Source: Actinernus sp. WN-2022
Taxonomy: Eukaryota; Cnidaria; Anthozoa; Actiniaria; Actinernidae
Direction: 5' to 3'
Length of the DNA stretch: 64,000 nt
NCBI GenBank assembly: GCA_030867875.1
Contig: JAOWCC010001634.1
Location: 100,357,321-100,421,320, forward strand
Shown here: one piece after another, positions 11,545-22,228 of the stretch
Layout of the letters: each line of letters starts with the position of its first letter
How positions within the stretch are numbered: the first letter of the stretch is position 1
Made by a program: the position numbers and the translations under genes
The notes under the pieces: generated by a model
What the model saw: the letters and a program-made list of their open reading frames with translations, nothing else
Databases searched by the model: none
Told to the model about the DNA's origin: nothing

Positions 11545-11745
11545 TATTACAGTTGCATCTGTGAATAGCAGTTTCAGCGGTATTGACCCAAATGCCTGAC
11601 ATGAATGGTGGTTTCAATGGTGCTTCACAAGAGACCTGTGATAATCATGGTCCTAAATGTGCTTCATTATTACATGTATCGAAGTGAGGCGATCGGGTCA
11701 ATACTGCTGAAACTGCTATTTGTTGATGCAACTAATTATAATATT
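11545..11745. mobile_element. MITE-like inverted-repeat element
   Basis: Arms of ~45 bp share GTTGCATC and AATAGCAGTTTCAGC plus GTATTGACCC, inverted around ~110 bp of non-coding centre. No clear target duplication was found. Confidence 0.55.
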
Positions 11746-12771
11746 ATCAGCATTGCTAATACACAAGCATGTTACTAGTATGTCAAAATGTGGTTGCCTG
11801 TATATATGCTAGTTCTCACCTGTTGGGTACGGTTCTCTCTTGGTATGGCTTACATTTGTATTTTATAAAGGAGTGGTTAAAAAATGTCAGAAGTTGCTTT
11901 GAAGAGTATCAGACCACCGAGTTCCTGGTCTGTACCCACAGTCAAACTAAGAACTTAGAATGTGAACTTCCAACTAGTATGAACTAAATACTGGAAGAGT
12001 GCTAGCTATACTTTCCTATGCATAGTGTAGGTGCACAAGTGTAACTGTAATAACTAAATAAAATTAAATATATATCTAATTTAGATATTAATTATGGTGC
12101 TGGTGAATCTCTATAAATAAGAGCAGGTGGGTTTCAGAAAGAGCTAGTAATAATATTATTGAATCCGAGTTTAATACCCTGCTAGACAGAGATTCCTTGG
12201 GTATAAATTAGAGTGTTTAATAGCCCTTTGTTGATTTTAATTGTTCTCTGCATAATCGTCTGCCATGGCAAACACAAGAACTAATGGGGAGCTGAACGTC
12301 TCTGATGAGTTCTTTAGTCAAGGAATACAGTTTACCTTGGCATTCTCTTGCTTGACGATGATCCACTGTTCCTTTATGTCTTTTCCGTTCACAGCATTCG
12401 CAAGACTCGCGGTTTTCTAATACACACTAGCAAAGCAGCAAGACTCCATAACTCGTGAGCACAACTTCGCTCGTGATTTTCAACACGGGTGCAAGCACGA
12501 AAGCATGGGGTGCAAAAGACAGGAGATAGAATAAACAATAAACTCCTTATGTTGAACTTTTGAGGCTTAACTTTTACTTCTCCACCTTAACTTTTTCAAA
12601 ATACCAGGCCGGAAACGTTTGTTGTTAACAAAACTAAATGGGAGTGCAGGACAGGAAGTTGGATGCCGCGCGTGCGCAATGCGTTTTGCCGCGGTAAAAA
12701 ATCAGGAATGGCTCATAACGGGAAGCCATATCATGAGCTTTCAAAACGACAACAAGCTAGGAGCAGAGATC
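11746..12771. other. gene-free stretch
   Basis: No supported gene. An ATG at about 12264 opens only a short frame. The last six bases (12766-12771, GAGATC) are the left target duplication of E1. Confidence 0.35.
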
Positions 12772-13263
12772 TATGGCGTTAAATCTCCGCCAAAATTCAA
12801 GTTTTGTTTTCAACATTCAAGTTTTGCTTTCAACATTCAAGTTTTGTTTTCAACATTCAAGTTTTTGTTTTCAACGTTCAAGTTTTGTTTTCAACATTCA
12901 AGTTTCCTATTTAAATGTAGTGTTTACTATTTAGATCTAAACTTTTTACGTACAAACTCCCTACTTTGAATTCAACATTATACCTTATACTAATTATTTC
13001 CGGAGTTAAAAGATTCAAGATTGACATTTTCTCTTCTCGACAAAGTATTCGCCAATGTTGAAGTCTTCACTTCAACAGTCACGTTTCTTTTCAACATTGA
13101 AGCTTTCGCCTCAACATTAAAGTCTTAGCTTCAACGTCAATGGAGCTCATGTCTTTGCTTCAAGTGCCACGCTTCGCTTCGCTTCACGCTTGGTCACATT
13201 AACTTGGTCACATCCGGTCACATGCCTATACTCAAGCTGGTAGCCTACCCAGCATGCTTTGCT
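12772..13263 (+). repeat. E1 left terminal inverted repeat
   Basis: The arm begins TATGGCGTTAAATCTCCGCC and then carries about five ~21-bp tandem units of the type TTCAAGTTTTGTTTTCAACA. Further in come single TTCAACATTGAAG-like motifs and a GCTTCGCTTCGCTTCACGC stretch. It ends at CCCAGCATGCTTTGCT, only 17 bp before the integrase start codon, so the arm probably contains the promoter. Its inverted partner is 18883-19350. Confidence 0.85.
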
Positions 13264-13856
13264 GGCTTAGAGTTTCAAAGATGGCTGCCTCCACGGAGAT
13301 ACGAGAGGATTATTTATTTCTCCACAGAACTGTACTAGAAACTATTTCTAGTTTAGACGCCATGGTAGATCCATCACAAATAGATGGTGTTGTATTAAGG
13401 CTAGATTGCATGAAGCGTTATCTAGTAAATATCAGTGATGACTCGCAGACAGATGCCATCATATCTCAGCTTGAGCAAGTTATCGAGAGCTTACAAGAGG
13501 AAAGAAGCCAATACGAAAATGTAGAGGGTCATCCCATGGCCGCCAAGCTTATCAAGCAAAGACGTGGACGGCCAAGTTTTGACATTAGGGAAGAAACATT
13601 GTCATTTCTTCTCGAAATGGCCTTCAAAGTTCCGGTCATCGCTCAACTGCTAATGGTTTCCTCTCGCACCGTCGAAAGAAGGATGAACAAATATGGGTTG
13701 ACAGTATCAGGTTAGTGTATATACTTCTTATTAACCGAGCGCGAGGTCCGTAACCGAGGTTCACAATGTTAGGATTGCACACAGGTATCTGACCTGAGTA
13801 TGATGACAAATTTTTATGTGGAAATGTAACCAGAAAGCTAATAAGTCTCCAATTAA

Positions 13857-14719
13857 AGGAGCCGTCACAACCAGGATGCATTGCGCGCCTCTATTATTAT
13901 TTACATACGGGTACTCTCAGTTCAAAGCTGTCAAACCCACGTTTATACTCACGTTGCGGAGAAACTTCTAGCCTAGATGGCCGAGGATAGTAGCGAAATA
14001 AGTATATTAGGAGAAGAATTAATTGTGCAGAATGCCTACGGGTCGCCAATAGCGAACTCAGATCAACTCACTGACGATATTAATACGAACGAAGAGATCG
14101 AAGACGAAGCTTCCAGCCGTACTTTGTGTATAAAGGAGGAATAAAGACATGCGGGTATTCTTATTAATTTTCCAATATAAAATATATTTGTGCTCATCTG
14201 GAATAATACTGACCATTTTTTTTGCGTTTCCTGCCACAAGATTCCTCTGGCGAATCAGTCTCGTCTCGAATGTCTCGTCTCGTCTCGAATGTCTCGTCTC
14301 GAATGTTCACACTATATGAAGTAAAACTTCAGTGAACTCGCTATTATTCGGAGCAGATAGCCCCATTCTGTCTTTTCTTTATTTCCACATTTCGTACGTT
14401 GAATTTTTGAAGGTTATATATGTGTTGTACCTTCTTTCCGCCGTGGACGACCGCGAATCGACATAGGAGCCGTCGAAGACATGACAAATAACCGAGTAAA
14501 AACTTAAAATTTACATCATAAAAGCAAGAAGTATGCAAAATAACTTAACAAAATAAATGAATAATAATTAAAGAATGATTGGGAATGTTTTATTTAAATG
14601 TAAATGGTACGATGCTGAAGATTTCGAGTTGATTGTGTCTACATTCGAAAATAAGTATTTTCGACGACGTCAAAAATGGCGTACTCAGCGCGCAATGCAT
14701 CCTGGTTGTGACGGCTCCT
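13857..14719. mobile_element. TTAA-flanked element nested in E1 integrase intron 1 (863 bp)
   Basis: TTAA flanks lie at 13853-13856 and 14720-14723. Perfect terminal inverted repeats of ~32 bp start AGGAGCCGTCACAACCAGG and include GATGCATTGCGCGC. The TTAA target suggests a piggyBac or Kolobok relative. An internal short ORF (13977-14144) may be a leftover first exon. It inserted into E1 after E1 existed, as it interrupts E1's intron. Confidence 0.75.
13977..14144 (+). CDS. short acidic ORF inside the nested TTAA element (55 aa)
   Basis: An open frame of 55 codons begins MAEDSSEISILGEEL and is rich in Asp and Glu, ending IKEE. The start lies in a plausible context about 120 bp inside the element. 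Acidic first exons are common in DNA-transposon genes, but no domain is visible and nothing downstream in the element continues it. It may be a relic N-terminus of the autonomous relative's gene. Confidence 0.3.
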   Translation: MAEDSSEISILGEELIVQNAYGSPIANSDQLTDDINTNEEIEDEASSRTLCIKEE

Positions 14720-16056
14720 TTAAGCTTATATTTTCTCCTGCTCTGTCAATTCCAAGTTTTCAATTTTCGGTTTTCAGTAAATAATAAGAGCCTTTGGTTA
14801 CTATCATGAAATGGCAAAGAGGAAATATAGTGTGTGGAGGGTCACATGTTTTCTAGATATTTTAAAGAATTTTTCCGACTAAAAGATACTCAAAATTTCC
14901 CAGTCCTTCCCCCATTAAAAAAAATGTAACTTCTTTTATTGAGGATTTATGGTATGTATTTTACCTAACGTTGTGTTTGAATATTACTGATTTTTAGGAA
15001 CCTATAGTAATATTAACGATGAACAATTGGACAGTCTTGTTCAACAAGCTCAGAGGGAACAACCAGGCATAGGGCTTAGATTATTGATGGGAAAATTAAG
15101 AAGCAAAGGTATAAGGATGCAGTGGGAAAGGCTGCAGTATTCTCTACTCAGAACCGATCCAACAGGTGTCCACCAAAGATAGAGAAAGGCTATTCACCGT
15201 CGAAAGTATTGGGTTCCAGGTCCACTCGCATTGTGGCACATTGATGGCAATCATAAACTTATAAGGTTTGTTAATAGAGCAGAGTACGTATAGGCTAGAG
15301 CCGAATTTTCAGATTTTCTATTATTGATCCCATTACACTTTTGCAGCATCCCACTGAATTTATCTTTTTTATTACTATCTTTTATGAAGTTTGGTGTTTC
15401 CCTTCCTAGGATGACTTTTTGTTCCTCTATTAATGACAGCAAGTATGTGCATGCAAGATTTACACTATGGGGGGGGGGGGGGGGGTGAAAATGTGAAGAT
15501 GTGCATCAGTAAGGGGACATATATGATTATACAGAAGTGATTAGTAAGAAGTGACAGTGTGAAAAACTTCCTAAAAGGGGGGATTGCAGTCCTGATACCT
15601 CCTACCTCATCAATTTTCAGAATGTCCAATACAGCTTGTGAATCAAACTCATCATGTCATACTTTCTATGAAGTAACCTATATTTTATTATCAGAAAATA
15701 TGTTTTCAGTTGTTATTAATTTATAACTGTTGTATAACTCTTTCTAGGTGGAAGATTGTTATCCATGGTGGCATTGATGGGTATTTCAGAATGCCTGTAT
15801 ACCTGCATGCTTCAAACAATAATAGATCCTTCACAGTTTTGCAACTTTTTATCAAAGCTGTTGAGGAGTATGGTCTGCCCTCTCGTGTAAGGTCTGACCT
15901 ATTATACAGGTTGCTACTAAAAAACTTATTAATTGCCACAGGAATATTTCAATATTTAAGGCCTACAAATGTAGTTAAAAATAATATTATTGGATTATAT
16001 GGGTAATGGAAAGGAAACTTGGTTGGAAAAACCACCAGGATCAACAAACTCAGCTT

Positions 16057-18840
16057 CTATACTGGGCTGTGAGGGTTTGTTGTACAGTTTGGTTGGAAAA
16101 ATAAACGTTCATACTGCAATTTGTTTACTACCTTTGAAATAAAATCTCTCATCTCTAGTGAACAGTAAATTACAGTGAGGCCTTCCATTGCTTCCTCTGC
16201 ATTGCCTTTCGCCAAGTAATAGTAAATCCCTGGGCTGAAAACAGGAAGCCCAGGTCCCCCCTGCAGTATACTATGCACAATTATTGTGCCCACTAGCTTC
16301 AAGATTCCACAGGCTACAGTATCACTGTTGTAAATAGGGCTCCGGTATTCGTTTCCCTGGAAAAATGTCTCGGTAATTCCAGTAAGGAGTTGGGTGTAGA
16401 AGTGACGCACAACACCACCTGTATCAGCTGCAGGCTGGCCATTGTAAACAATTCGAAGTCTTTTCGCTGGATTGAAGTCACTGTCCTTGTAATAGGTTAT
16501 TGCATCATTCATCAGATCGTCCTCATCTACTCTCAGTTTCTCCTTTGGGCTATTATCCAAATTCTTTTGCAGATCTCGCAATTCTTTACTCAGGGAGTGT
16601 GGACTGTAATGGGAACTATCTGGTCCTTCAAATGCAGTAACCATTAGATCTGAATCGTCATCAGACAACACTTGAGACATTTCAGGTTTCAGCAATGTCA
16701 TTACTGCCTTGGTTACAGAACCCTGGACTTTTAAGCAATTCTCAATTGAATTTCTTGTTTCATTTGGAAACATTTCTGACAACTTGTCAACATTTTCCTC
16801 TGACCCAGCATTAGATATTGATTCTCCATCTTCATCGCTGCTTGCAATGGAAAAAAAAAGTCATCTTCCAATCAATAATATACATGTACTATGTTCTATA
16901 AATACAGCCATATACTTGAAACTTATTAGTATTTTAAAAAGATATGGATCCCTTACCTTTCACTGAACAAGACTTGATCACTTATTATTGATTGTCGCTT
17001 TAAAGTAAGATGATAATAACATATTTTAGATAATAAGCAAATGTGTTATCTTTTTTAAATGATTTGTTCTATCATTCTTCTGGATAAGTTTCTTTTGCAA
17101 TTGGATGGACAGTCATCCAAGGACATAATGTAGTGTGGGACTACTACCACAAAGTCTTTTGAAAGCCAAAGTGTGAAGAACTAAATTTTATACTAATAAT
17201 ATAGTGCCTCAGATAATGATAAAGATGATATATTGTAATAAATAGTACCTTTCTTTTTCTTGGTTGATGCTGTTCTTGGTGATGCCTTAGTTTTTCCATG
17301 TCAACTTCTTGGTCACACTGGAGACACTTGACCGTTGGTTCAGCCTGTTTAATGAATACAGTTTTTCATATATGAGAAACATGCTATACTAATGACATTA
17401 TGAGTATTACGTTTTTATTCTCACCTCTGGGGCAGGGTGCATCATGTTATCCATACTTTGGTCTTCTGTGTCCAGAATGTCAAGCTGTAATGGCCTGATG
17501 TAAACCACAGAAGCATTTGCAATTTCCTTTATCCTCGATGGAGTATGTGGTGCTGGCAGTTGATGAAACCCCTGCTCTTCACCACCTCTCTGGTAGAGAA
17601 GGAGCTCATAGCCACCAGCACGAGAGAGTAACGGATACTTCTCCAAGAGTTGGGAATGTATGGTACTCCCATTCATCTCAAAAGACATACTTGACGGCCC
17701 CAAACCAGAATTTGCCAGGGCAGTCTTAGCAGCAATGGTGGTAGGGGGCTTGTCATTGCCAACACAGCCCATACAGCAGAATTTGATGGTGCAGATTGGA
17801 ACTTTTTTTTTGGAGCCTTTCCTTTTGCAGCCATCCTTGACTTCCCCTTCATGTAATGAAATACTCTACTGTGCTCCTCTGATGGACTTGGAGTTGTAGT
17901 TAGCTGTCTACCAGGCAGAGCCAGAAGTGGCACAATGGGACTACTTGCTGGCTGGCTAGGTCGTGCAGGAGTGTTGGTGGATGAATTACTAGCCCCTATA
18001 AAGAAATAAACTGATAATCTCACAAAAAACAATACTATACTAACAATGGGATAAGGGGGTCATGGGGATTCTGGTCACAGGGAAAAAGAAGGTAAAATAT
18101 TATGACCCCTCTTTCCCCACCACGCTGTTTAAGTTGAGAGCTTTGGATTAACACTCTAGTTATATTTTTACCAGTCATAAACTAATGAGTATAAGGTAAA
18201 ATATCTGCCTTATACTGTTTTAGCGTGGCACAAAGTCATTTTCCGCTTTTCGTTTCTTATTTTAGGTAAGCTTATTTTAAGGGAAAACATAGTGGTAAAT
18301 AATTAAACAGATCTACACCATGTAGTCAATTTGGATTCAAATTTTCGCTTTGAATTAACACTCTAATTTCACTTTTGCCAGTCAAAACCCAACACAAATA
18401 ACTTAAACCTTTTGCTTACAACTGTTTTAGCTTTGCACAAAACTCAAATATCTCCTCTTAAAACATACGGGTGACATTCGCTACATGACTTAAGAGTTTT
18501 TAAAATGCGTTAAGAAATAAACTAATATTTATTATTATCATAGCCCTCCTCTCCATAAATTATGAATCCTCCCTTATAATCTTAAATACGAATTCATAAT
18601 AGAAATTTTCATAATAGAAAGCTTCTGTCATTATAAAGTTAGTATCGTCTGAGACTGCGAGTTCTGACACGAGGTGCGAGGAACTTTCACAAGTCAAAGA
18701 AGCTGGAAAACTCGGTGATGACAGCCTCCGTTTACTCCTCTTTAAAATCACAATCCCCTTAAAAATGAAACCAACCTTACCATCGTTCGTCATAGACATC
18801 AGCTGCTCTGCCACCTGCCGAAGAAATTTGACATAATTTG
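16057..18840 (-). pseudogene. E1 zinc-finger/CUE-like/HECT ubiquitin-ligase-like gene, truncated
   Basis: Read on the minus strand, a likely first exon lies near 18840-18780, just inside the right inverted repeat, ending at GTAAGG. A second exon, about 17997-17425, includes CCMGCVGND, LSRAGGYELLLYQRG and VVYIRPLQLDI; its 5' half is shifted by one base at the T-run 17803-17811. Exon 17344-17249 encodes CLQCDQEVDMEKLRHHQEQH, a C2H2/UBZ-like finger. The last exon (from about 16840) has a CUE-like segment (KLSEMFPNETRNSIENCL..TLL) then a HECT N-lobe, with RLRIVYNGQPAADTGGVVRH and GGPGLPVFSPGIYYYL. It leaves frame after FISK at a probable donor near 16135. The C-lobe with the catalytic cysteine is absent. 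HECT proteins transfer ubiquitin to substrates; here the role in the transposon is unknown. Similar proteins are often annotated as G2E3-like. Confidence 0.75.
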
Positions 18841-18882
18841 AATATTGTAGTCAGCTAGTGTGTTCAGTGACTTGAGTACATG

Positions 18883-19350
18883 AGCAAAGCATGCTGGGTA
18901 GGCTACCAGCTTGAGTATAGGCATGTGACCGGATGTGACCAAGTTAATGTGACCCGCAAGCGTGAAGTGAAGCGAAGCGTGACGCTTGAAGCAAAGACAT
19001 GAGCTCCATTGACTTTGAAGCTAAGACTTTAATGTTGAAGCGAAAGCTTCAATGTTGAAAAGAAACGTGACTGTTGAAGTGAAGACTTCAACATTGGCGA
19101 ATACTTTGTCGAGAAGAGAAAATGTCAATCTTGAATCTTTTAACTCCGGAAATAATTAGTATAAGGTATAATGTTGAATTCAAAGTAGGGAGTTTGTACG
19201 TAAAAGTTTAGATCTAAATAGTAAACACTACATTTAAATAGGAAACTTGAATGTTGAAAACAAAACTTGAACGTTGAAAACAAAACTTGAATGTTGAAAA
19301 CAAAACTTGAATGTTGAAAACAAAACTTGAATTTTGGCGGAGATTTAACG
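18883..19350 (-). repeat. E1 right terminal inverted repeat
   Basis: Inverted copy of 12777-13263, with AGCAAAGCATGCTGGGTAGG at the inner edge and GGCGGAGATTTAACG at the outer edge. The terminal CCATA expected here is missing and appears only at 19536-19540, after the extra palindrome. It has fewer ~21-bp TTCAAG units than the left arm. Confidence 0.85.
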
Positions 19351-19540
19351 CGTTATATCCCCGCCAAAATTCAACATTAGGTTTCAACATTGAAGTTTCA
19401 TATTCGACATTATGAATGTTGAATTCAAAACTTGAATGTTGAATTCAAAACTTCAATGTTGAATTCAAAACTTCAATGTTGAATTCAAAACATCAATGTT
19501 GAAACCTAATGTTGAATTTTGGCGGGGATATAACGCCATA
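19351..19540. repeat. extra 190-bp palindromic terminus of E1
   Basis: The segment starts CGTTATATCCCCGCCAAAAT and ends with its inverse followed by CCATA. The interior is made of AACATTGAAG/CTTCAATGTT and GAATTCAAAAC units, so the whole folds back on itself. The termini resemble but differ from E1's own (ATATCCCC versus AAATCTCC). It is joined without a spacer to the inner right repeat, AACG next to CGTT. Confidence 0.75.
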
Positions 19541-19648
19541 GAGATCAAGTCAGGTAAATGAAAATAGTTACGAGTTTATTTGAATTGTTCTTAAAACGAA
19601 AGTTCCATGAAGTTTGTGACTTTCTTATGTTTTGTTTTGCAATAAACG

Positions 19649-20113
19649 CGCAGAAACCGCTCTGTGGTTTGCAGAGACGTTTGGTTTGATGCCTTCAAGG
19701 CTCGGCAGGTTTAAAGTACAGGTCACAATTCACAGGTCAGGTTGTTAATTCTAAGACAAATCCTAACCCAAACCACAAACCTAACCCTAACCATCGGACG
19801 AGTTCACAGGTAAACGACGGGTTCTCGCTCACCTAGAGCTAGGGTTCACAGGTAAACAAGAAGTGACTGATCTGACCTGACCTGTGAATTGTGACCTGTA
19901 CTTTAAACCTGCGCTGAAAGATCCTTCCGGGAATGACGTTGATGTATACCTCGACAACAACAGTAAGTGACAACCGCGTTACTTGCGAAAACTATTCATG
20001 TACTTTCATTAAATATCTAGTAATGTTTTCGTTATTTGAATTCATACTCAGATTCACAGGCAGACGGTTCATACGCTCAGTCACAGTCAAGTACTCAACA
20101 AGCAAACACAGAT
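19649..20113 (+). pseudogene. exon remnants of an unidentified gene, split by a MITE
   Basis: An open stretch with ALWFAETFGLMPSRL ends at about 19704. It resumes after the MITE with LKDPSGNDVDVYLDNN (to about 19952) and then a GTAAGTG donor. A second exon-like block (20055-20112) has a good AG acceptor and GTATGG donor and encodes SQADGSYAQSQSSTQQANTD, in phase with the first. I do not recognise the family. The blocks lie directly upstream of the Crypton gene in the same orientation and could be part of that element or of an older host gene. Confidence 0.35.
19705..19912. mobile_element. MITE with 38-bp inverted repeats (~208 bp)
   Basis: Arms begin GCAGGTTTAAAGTACAGGTC and continue ACAATTCACAGGTCAGGT, nearly perfect inverted partners at 19705-19742 and 19875-19912. 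The centre includes CCTAACCC-type stretches. It splits an open coding block, which suggests insertion into an exon. The exact target duplication is uncertain. Confidence 0.65.
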
Positions 20114-20263
20114 GGCACAGGTATGGCTTCGTTATGTTTTCGATCTTTCGTCGGAATCCCGGATGCAAACGTGAAGAACTCGTTATGCTATCGTGCAGTT
20201 TTTCATCATTCGTGTGTATTTACTTCCGTGGAATTTCCGCTGACCTTCTGCCTTGTTCCAAGA

Positions 20264-21922
20264 TGGCGGAGGAACAGACACCAACGACAAGAAAGCAGAG
20301 ATTTAAAAGTTTGAAAGTTTACCAGAGGAGGAGAAAGACAAAGTAAGAACAATCGCATTTATTATGGAAATTGAAAACTGAAATCTAGCCTCCTAGGTGA
20401 CAAAAAGAGAGAACCAAACCGCCATAATAATACAGCTTTCAGCAGAGAAAGCCGGTCTGCCAACATGGACGAACAGGAGGAATATCAGTACTCTCCCAGC
20501 GAGTTTTATTATCCTGACGAAGTAGAGGAAACTCTCCACAGTGATGACTTCGATGAGGGTGACATTTCAGTAAATGTTGTTCATAGCGAGAGTCAGGAAG
20601 AAATAGAGGACTTCTTAAATAACCAGAAAAGTGCCAATACAACTAGGAAGACCGCTACCGACATGAACAATCTTCGGCGTTACTTAGACGTAAAGATATG
20701 CAACATGGAAAACGTAATCATTGAAAGCCTACCTGCCTCGGAGCTTGACCACCTTCTGTGTAAGTTCTTCATGAATATCCGCAAAAAGGACGGGGAGGAA
20801 TACGAGCCTGGCACCATCTCCAGTTTCCAGCGAAGCATCCAGAGATACCTCAGTGATAAAAAGTCGGTGGTGAACATTTTAAAGGACAAGGAATTTGAAA
20901 AGTCAAGGAAAGTGCTCGCTGCCAAGCGCAAATCACTCGTCCACACTCACGGCAAAGGTAACAAGCCACAAGCTTCTGAAGCACTGGACAACAAAGAAGA
21001 AGATGCTCTTTTTGAGGCCGGAGAATTTGGCTACTCAAATCCAGTGGCACTCCAAAGAACAATCTGGTGGTTTTTGTCCCTCCATTTTGGTTTCAGAGCA
21101 AGGGACGAAAGTCGAAAGCTACGCTGGGGAGATGTACAGCTTCAACAGGATCCAATCGACGGTCAAGAAATGCTTGTTTGGCTGTCTGAACGAGGTACGA
21201 TGACCCGAACTGGTCAGGAACAAGGACACAGGCGAGCCTTCCAGCCAAAAATCTATGCCACCCAGACAGATAGATGTTCAGTGAAGTATTATAAAAAATT
21301 CAAAACCCATCGACCGGCGGAGATGAGTGAAGCAGGTTCGCCATTTTATTTAGCCGTTCGACACAACCGTAGCGAGAACGACACAGTATGGTACATGAAG
21401 TCACCCCTTGGTAAAAATGAAATTGGAAAGTTTTTATCCACAGCTGCAAAAAATGCTGGCCTTCAGCGAGAAGGGAAGAGAGTCACCAACCACTCTGTAA
21501 GGAAAACGTGCATTTCCAGGCTGCTCGATGCAGATATTCCCGAGAACTTTGTGGCTCAACTTAGTGGCCACAAAAACACAGATAGCCTCCAGGCTTACAA
21601 GTCGGCTAGTTCCGTACATCAAAAAAGAATGTCATTAACCCTCAGTAGAAGCCATTCTGGATATTCGTCAATCTCAAGCCTACATGATCCGCAGTTAGCA
21701 GCCACAGACAGCTCAACTGAAGTCATCAGCTCTGCACGAAGTCGAAGGACCGTTAATTCTCTCACGACCGATCCAATGTTGTCCTCCGCCAATGCAGTCT
21801 TTGCAGGTGCTAATATTGGCTGTATCAAGGACTGTACATTCCAGATATTTCGTGGAGATGTTAAAATGGTTCAAGGAGGAAACAAACGTCGATTCGTGAT
21901 CGAGAGTGACGAAGATGATTGA
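20264..21922 (+). CDS. Crypton-type tyrosine recombinase, apparently intact
   Basis: The long exon encodes at least 485 aa from ATG 20465. A short upstream exon (20264-20341, AAGATGGCGGAGG start, GTAAGA donor) can splice in frame to an acceptor at 20441-20442, adding about 33 residues. Positions below count from ATG 20465. The acidic N-terminus (1-50) is followed by a core-binding-like helical region (60-165). The catalytic domain shows R211 (FGFRARDESRKLRWGD), H343 and R346 (NHSVRKTCISRLL), H369 (LSGHKNTDSLQAY) and Y378, the full tyrosine-recombinase set. The C-terminal tail is Ser-rich and ends IESDEDD. Cryptons move by recombinase action on circular DNA, without inverted repeats. No stops or shifts were seen. 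No element ends could be fixed. Confidence 0.85.
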
Positions 21923-22228
21923 CTGCATGAATGAACAAACTTTCGATAACAGTCTCCAAAAAAGGCTCCAGTTAACTTTTTCTTCGATAAACTGTTTTTT
22001 TCGCCGATCTTTAGTACTGATTTTCCTGTTCTATCCCATTTCGGATCAACAGAGAATTGCCGTAATTGAGGTTGAGATTGTTATTTTCTTGTTATATGAT
22101 AATTCTCATTCCTTTCATTAAAAAAACTGAGTAAAGAATATAGGTAGAAGTTTGTTATTACATGAAGAAAGTTTGGCATGGCAGCAACTGGCAGAAAAAC
22201 CTTGTTCTCCCAACTTACCCCGCGTGTT

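Larger units (their letters stand above)
13281..15900 (+). pseudogene. E1 DDE integrase/transposase, three exons, truncated and with a stop
   Basis: Exon 1 (13281-13710) starts at AAGATGGCTGCC and ends at a GT donor. It encodes a helical N-terminus and a helix-turn-helix-like segment, RGRPSFDIREETLSFLLEM through SSRTVERRMNKYGL. Exon 2 (14998-15265, AG/GT borders) carries the integrase-core motif LWHIDGNH, with a TAG stop at 15180-15182. Exon 3 starts at 15748 with [12 protein letters not shown] and reaches GLPSRVRSD, the second catalytic Asp block, near 15899, where homology stops. The glutamate block and C-terminus seen in E2 are missing. Exon junction phases agree. The first intron is enlarged by a TTAA element (13857-14719). 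The protein would cut and join the transposon ends in the nucleus; this copy cannot. Confidence 0.85.
12772..19540. mobile_element. E1: integrase-type DNA transposon carrying a HECT gene (6769 bp)
   Basis: Both ends read TATGGCGTTA (inverted), flanked by a perfect 6-bp direct duplication GAGATC at 12766-12771 and 19541-19546. Long inverted repeats (12772-13263 and 18883-19350) enclose two convergent genes: a plus-strand DDE integrase (exons from 13281) and a minus-strand gene with zinc finger, CUE-like and HECT segments (16057 to ~18840). Both genes are broken, and their 3' halves meet and are missing around 15900-16130, consistent with an internal deletion. The right end has an extra 190-bp palindrome. 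The related element E2 at 31725-36801 shares TATGG termini, a 6-bp target duplication and a homologous integrase. The rve-type integrase assignment follows from motifs; the superfamily name is left open. Confidence 0.85.

Noticed and set aside
12790..12905. CRISPR-like regularly spaced repeats
   Set aside because: They are contiguous ~21-bp tandem units in a transposon arm of a eukaryotic genome, with no unique spacers.
16390..16647. Plus-strand ORF of 85 codons
   Set aside because: Antisense of the HECT exon, which has clear family motifs.
19745..19800. Telomere-like CCTAACCC repeats
   Set aside because: Only a few imperfect units inside a MITE; not an interstitial telomere array.
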